Position numbers and translations under genes: made by a program. DNA of 64,000 nucleotides from Camillea tinctor (Eukaryota; Ascomycota; Sordariomycetes; Xylariales; Xylariaceae), in contig MU394052.1 in NCBI GenBank assembly GCA_022578605.1, forward strand, positions 372,001 to 436,000, written 5' to 3'. Under the pieces are notes generated by a model. The model made no database searches, was not told the DNA's origin, and worked only from the letters and a program-made list of their open reading frames with translations. Below, one piece after another: positions 62,439 to 64,000 of this stretch; position 1 is the stretch's first letter, and every line of letters starts with the position of its first letter.

Positions 62439-62472
62439 ACGACGACAACGTTGACGTCGTCGTTGTCGTCGT
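62439..62472. repeat. perfect 12-bp inverted repeat (hairpin)
   Basis: ACGACGACAACG (62439-62450) and CGTTGTCGTCGT (62461-62472) are exact reverse complements separated by 10 nt. It could fold as a stem-loop in RNA or be a triplet-repeat palindrome. Confidence 0.8.
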
Positions 62473-63816
62473 AACTTAAAAAAGTTTGTTGTCGGTTTCA
62501 AGACAAGACATGACAAGACATACATGCATGTAGGTATCGGCATTTCCATCTTACACAGGTTATACCATTTTCCCTTATGTTACGTGTAAATATGCTAGCA
62601 AAGCCACACCCGTCGTGGTGTTTCTTGGCTCGACGGGAATCTAAGGACCGGTAATGTATGTCTTCCCAAGATGAGATTCTTGTCATTCATTTGAGATAGT
62701 ATCGATATACGATAAATTGAACCCGGAGCCTTGGCGAGTTCTGCGCCTTGGGGCTTTTTGGGGAAGTTAACGTACGTACGTACGGTACGGCAGTTGACTT
62801 ACACGACCTTACTACACTATGTTATGTATACACCATGACGCGAAATATGTCTCATGATAGAAAGAGATAGAAGACTTCTATGTTACGTGTATGCCTAATT
62901 AACGATGGCGACAGTGCTAAATATCTTACTTAGGTACTTGATGAATGGATGAATGACAATGATGATGACGATGGAAATGGCGATATTGAAGTGATTGGCA
63001 ATCTATTCCCCGTGACAGGAGCGAGAATCCGGGACTAATCCGGGCCGCCAGCCCAAGGAGAAAGAATGCTACCGTTCGCCCTATCCCCTAAATATGTTGG
63101 ATCAACGCGGTATGTTGCTGCACTTGTAGTCTAATTGGTGTAGTATGCAGCTACTACTACCTAACATCATCGTAACTTTCATCCTCTTTTCTCCCTCTCT
63201 CGCTCTAGACGCTCCAACTCCACCCCTTCCCCTGCCGAGCCCCGGAAACGGTCCGTTAAGCAAATGTCCTTTTCGGGGGAAGGGCCTAGGTCCTTGGGGG
63301 TGGAGGGGGGTGGAGGAGGAGAGAAGAGAGACGGTGGACGAAAGGGGGTTGCCACTTTATTCCTCAATCTGCGCTATGTATCTTAACAGGGATCTTGGCA
63401 TCTTTTCTTGGCTGAGGTAAGGAGCCGTAAACCACGCGGCGCCGCTCCCCCGGAAGAAAAAGATTGAAAAAAAAAGGACGCTTCTAAAACTTTTTAACGC
63501 GGAAGGCGAAAATCTCCCTTGACCGAGGAGCGAGACCGTACGGATATAGAAGGGGTTTAGAGAAGGGGGCGGGATGGGGATTGGGATTGGGGGAATGGGG
63601 GAAGAGCTGACGAAATGGGGGGCCATTGGAATTAGGATGGGGGGAGCCACATGAGTTGCTGTACAGGGCAGGGCAGGACAGGGCTGTTGCTGCTGTGCTG
63701 TAATGTAATGCGCAAGGTAGCAGGCGATCCGTTCGCCTTGACGAGGCTATATACCGATAGTTGGATGGGCGTTGTCGGGGTCGTCTTGGCGGGTTCCTAC
63801 ATGCGGTAAACCCTTT

Positions 63817-63832
63817 TCTCTCTCTCTCTCTC
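63817..63832. repeat. (CT)n microsatellite
   Basis: Eight CT units near the right edge of the window. Confidence 0.85.
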
Positions 63833-64000
63833 TTTTACTTAGAATTGAAGTTCTAGTACCAAAGTTGCTACACTTCCCACATACATACGTAAATACCTAT
63901 ACTGACAAGTTGACAACATAATGCCCGGCGCCTTGCAGCGGGTATCCGTAGATACTAGATTGGTATAGATGCGATATACCCTCATGTGGTAATACGGTAA

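Larger units (their letters stand above)
58639..64000. other. 5.4-kb gene-poor region to window end
   Basis: No convincing gene. Contents are AT-rich DNA, TAGGTA-type motifs (59130-59150, 61480, 61535), CT microsatellites, a perfect hairpin (62439-62472) and a G-run-rich strand near the end. Open frames are mostly under 100 codons. The best is 61548-61838, ending DAHAIPWDRRRRGRNRR and an acidic SSDDEDDD tail, but it lacks recognisable homology. Confidence 0.45.

Overview
The window is nuclear DNA from a filamentous ascomycete, probably Pezizomycotina and plausibly a Sordariomycete (this placement is inferred). The signs are genes split by short 50-150 nt GT-AG introns with CTAAC/CTGAC-type branch sites, long intergenic spaces, and family members whose closest recognisable relatives are fungal: kinesin-5, PMT2, Nrd1/Seb1, YHM2 and O-acetylhomoserine sulfhydrylase. 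There are no operons, CRISPR arrays, rRNA or recognisable tRNA genes. I count about fifteen protein genes, one broken Myb-like gene and one zinc-finger relic. Exon boundaries were placed by eye from splice consensus, reading phase and family conservation.

Layout. 1-2845: gene-poor, with a C2H2 zinc-finger relic near 1374-1805. 2846-6600 (+): kinesin-5. 6653-7168 (+): Myb/SANT-like gene with an in-frame stop. 8718-11334 (+): MFS sugar transporter. 13003-15588 (+): PMT2-family O-mannosyltransferase. 17704-18498 (-): Rab GTPase. 20264-22626 (+): choline-transporter-like membrane protein. 23308-24365 (+): an unrecognised gene whose exons do not join cleanly. 26079-27165 (+): WW-domain, Gly/Tyr-rich protein. 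28394-29289 (-): EMC7. 30130-31778 (-): O-acetylhomoserine sulfhydrylase. 33283-33907 (-): small MARVEL-type four-helix membrane protein. 37443-39739 (+): long-chain acyl-CoA synthetase with a PTS1-like tail. 40967-44513 (+): large WD40 protein. 49063-51706 (-): Nrd1/Seb1-type RNA-binding protein. 54258-55880 (+): mitochondrial citrate synthase. 57381-58638 (+): YHM2-type mitochondrial citrate/oxoglutarate carrier. 58639-64000: no convincing gene.

Most genes are housekeeping genes with unrelated roles: mitosis, O-mannosylation and ER membrane insertion, vesicle traffic, sulfur assimilation, fatty-acid activation, and transcription termination. The one suggestive functional pair is citrate synthase followed 1.5 kb later, on the same strand, by the citrate/oxoglutarate carrier; both have a CCAAT-type box 200-270 bp upstream. 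I did not find a clearly novel biological system. The best leads are the two broken or ambiguous genes, the 8-nt microexon that carries part of the PMT catalytic motif, the CIT1-YHM2 pair, the dispersed TAGGTA/CCTAGGTA intergenic motif, and the two AT-rich islands directly upstream of genes.
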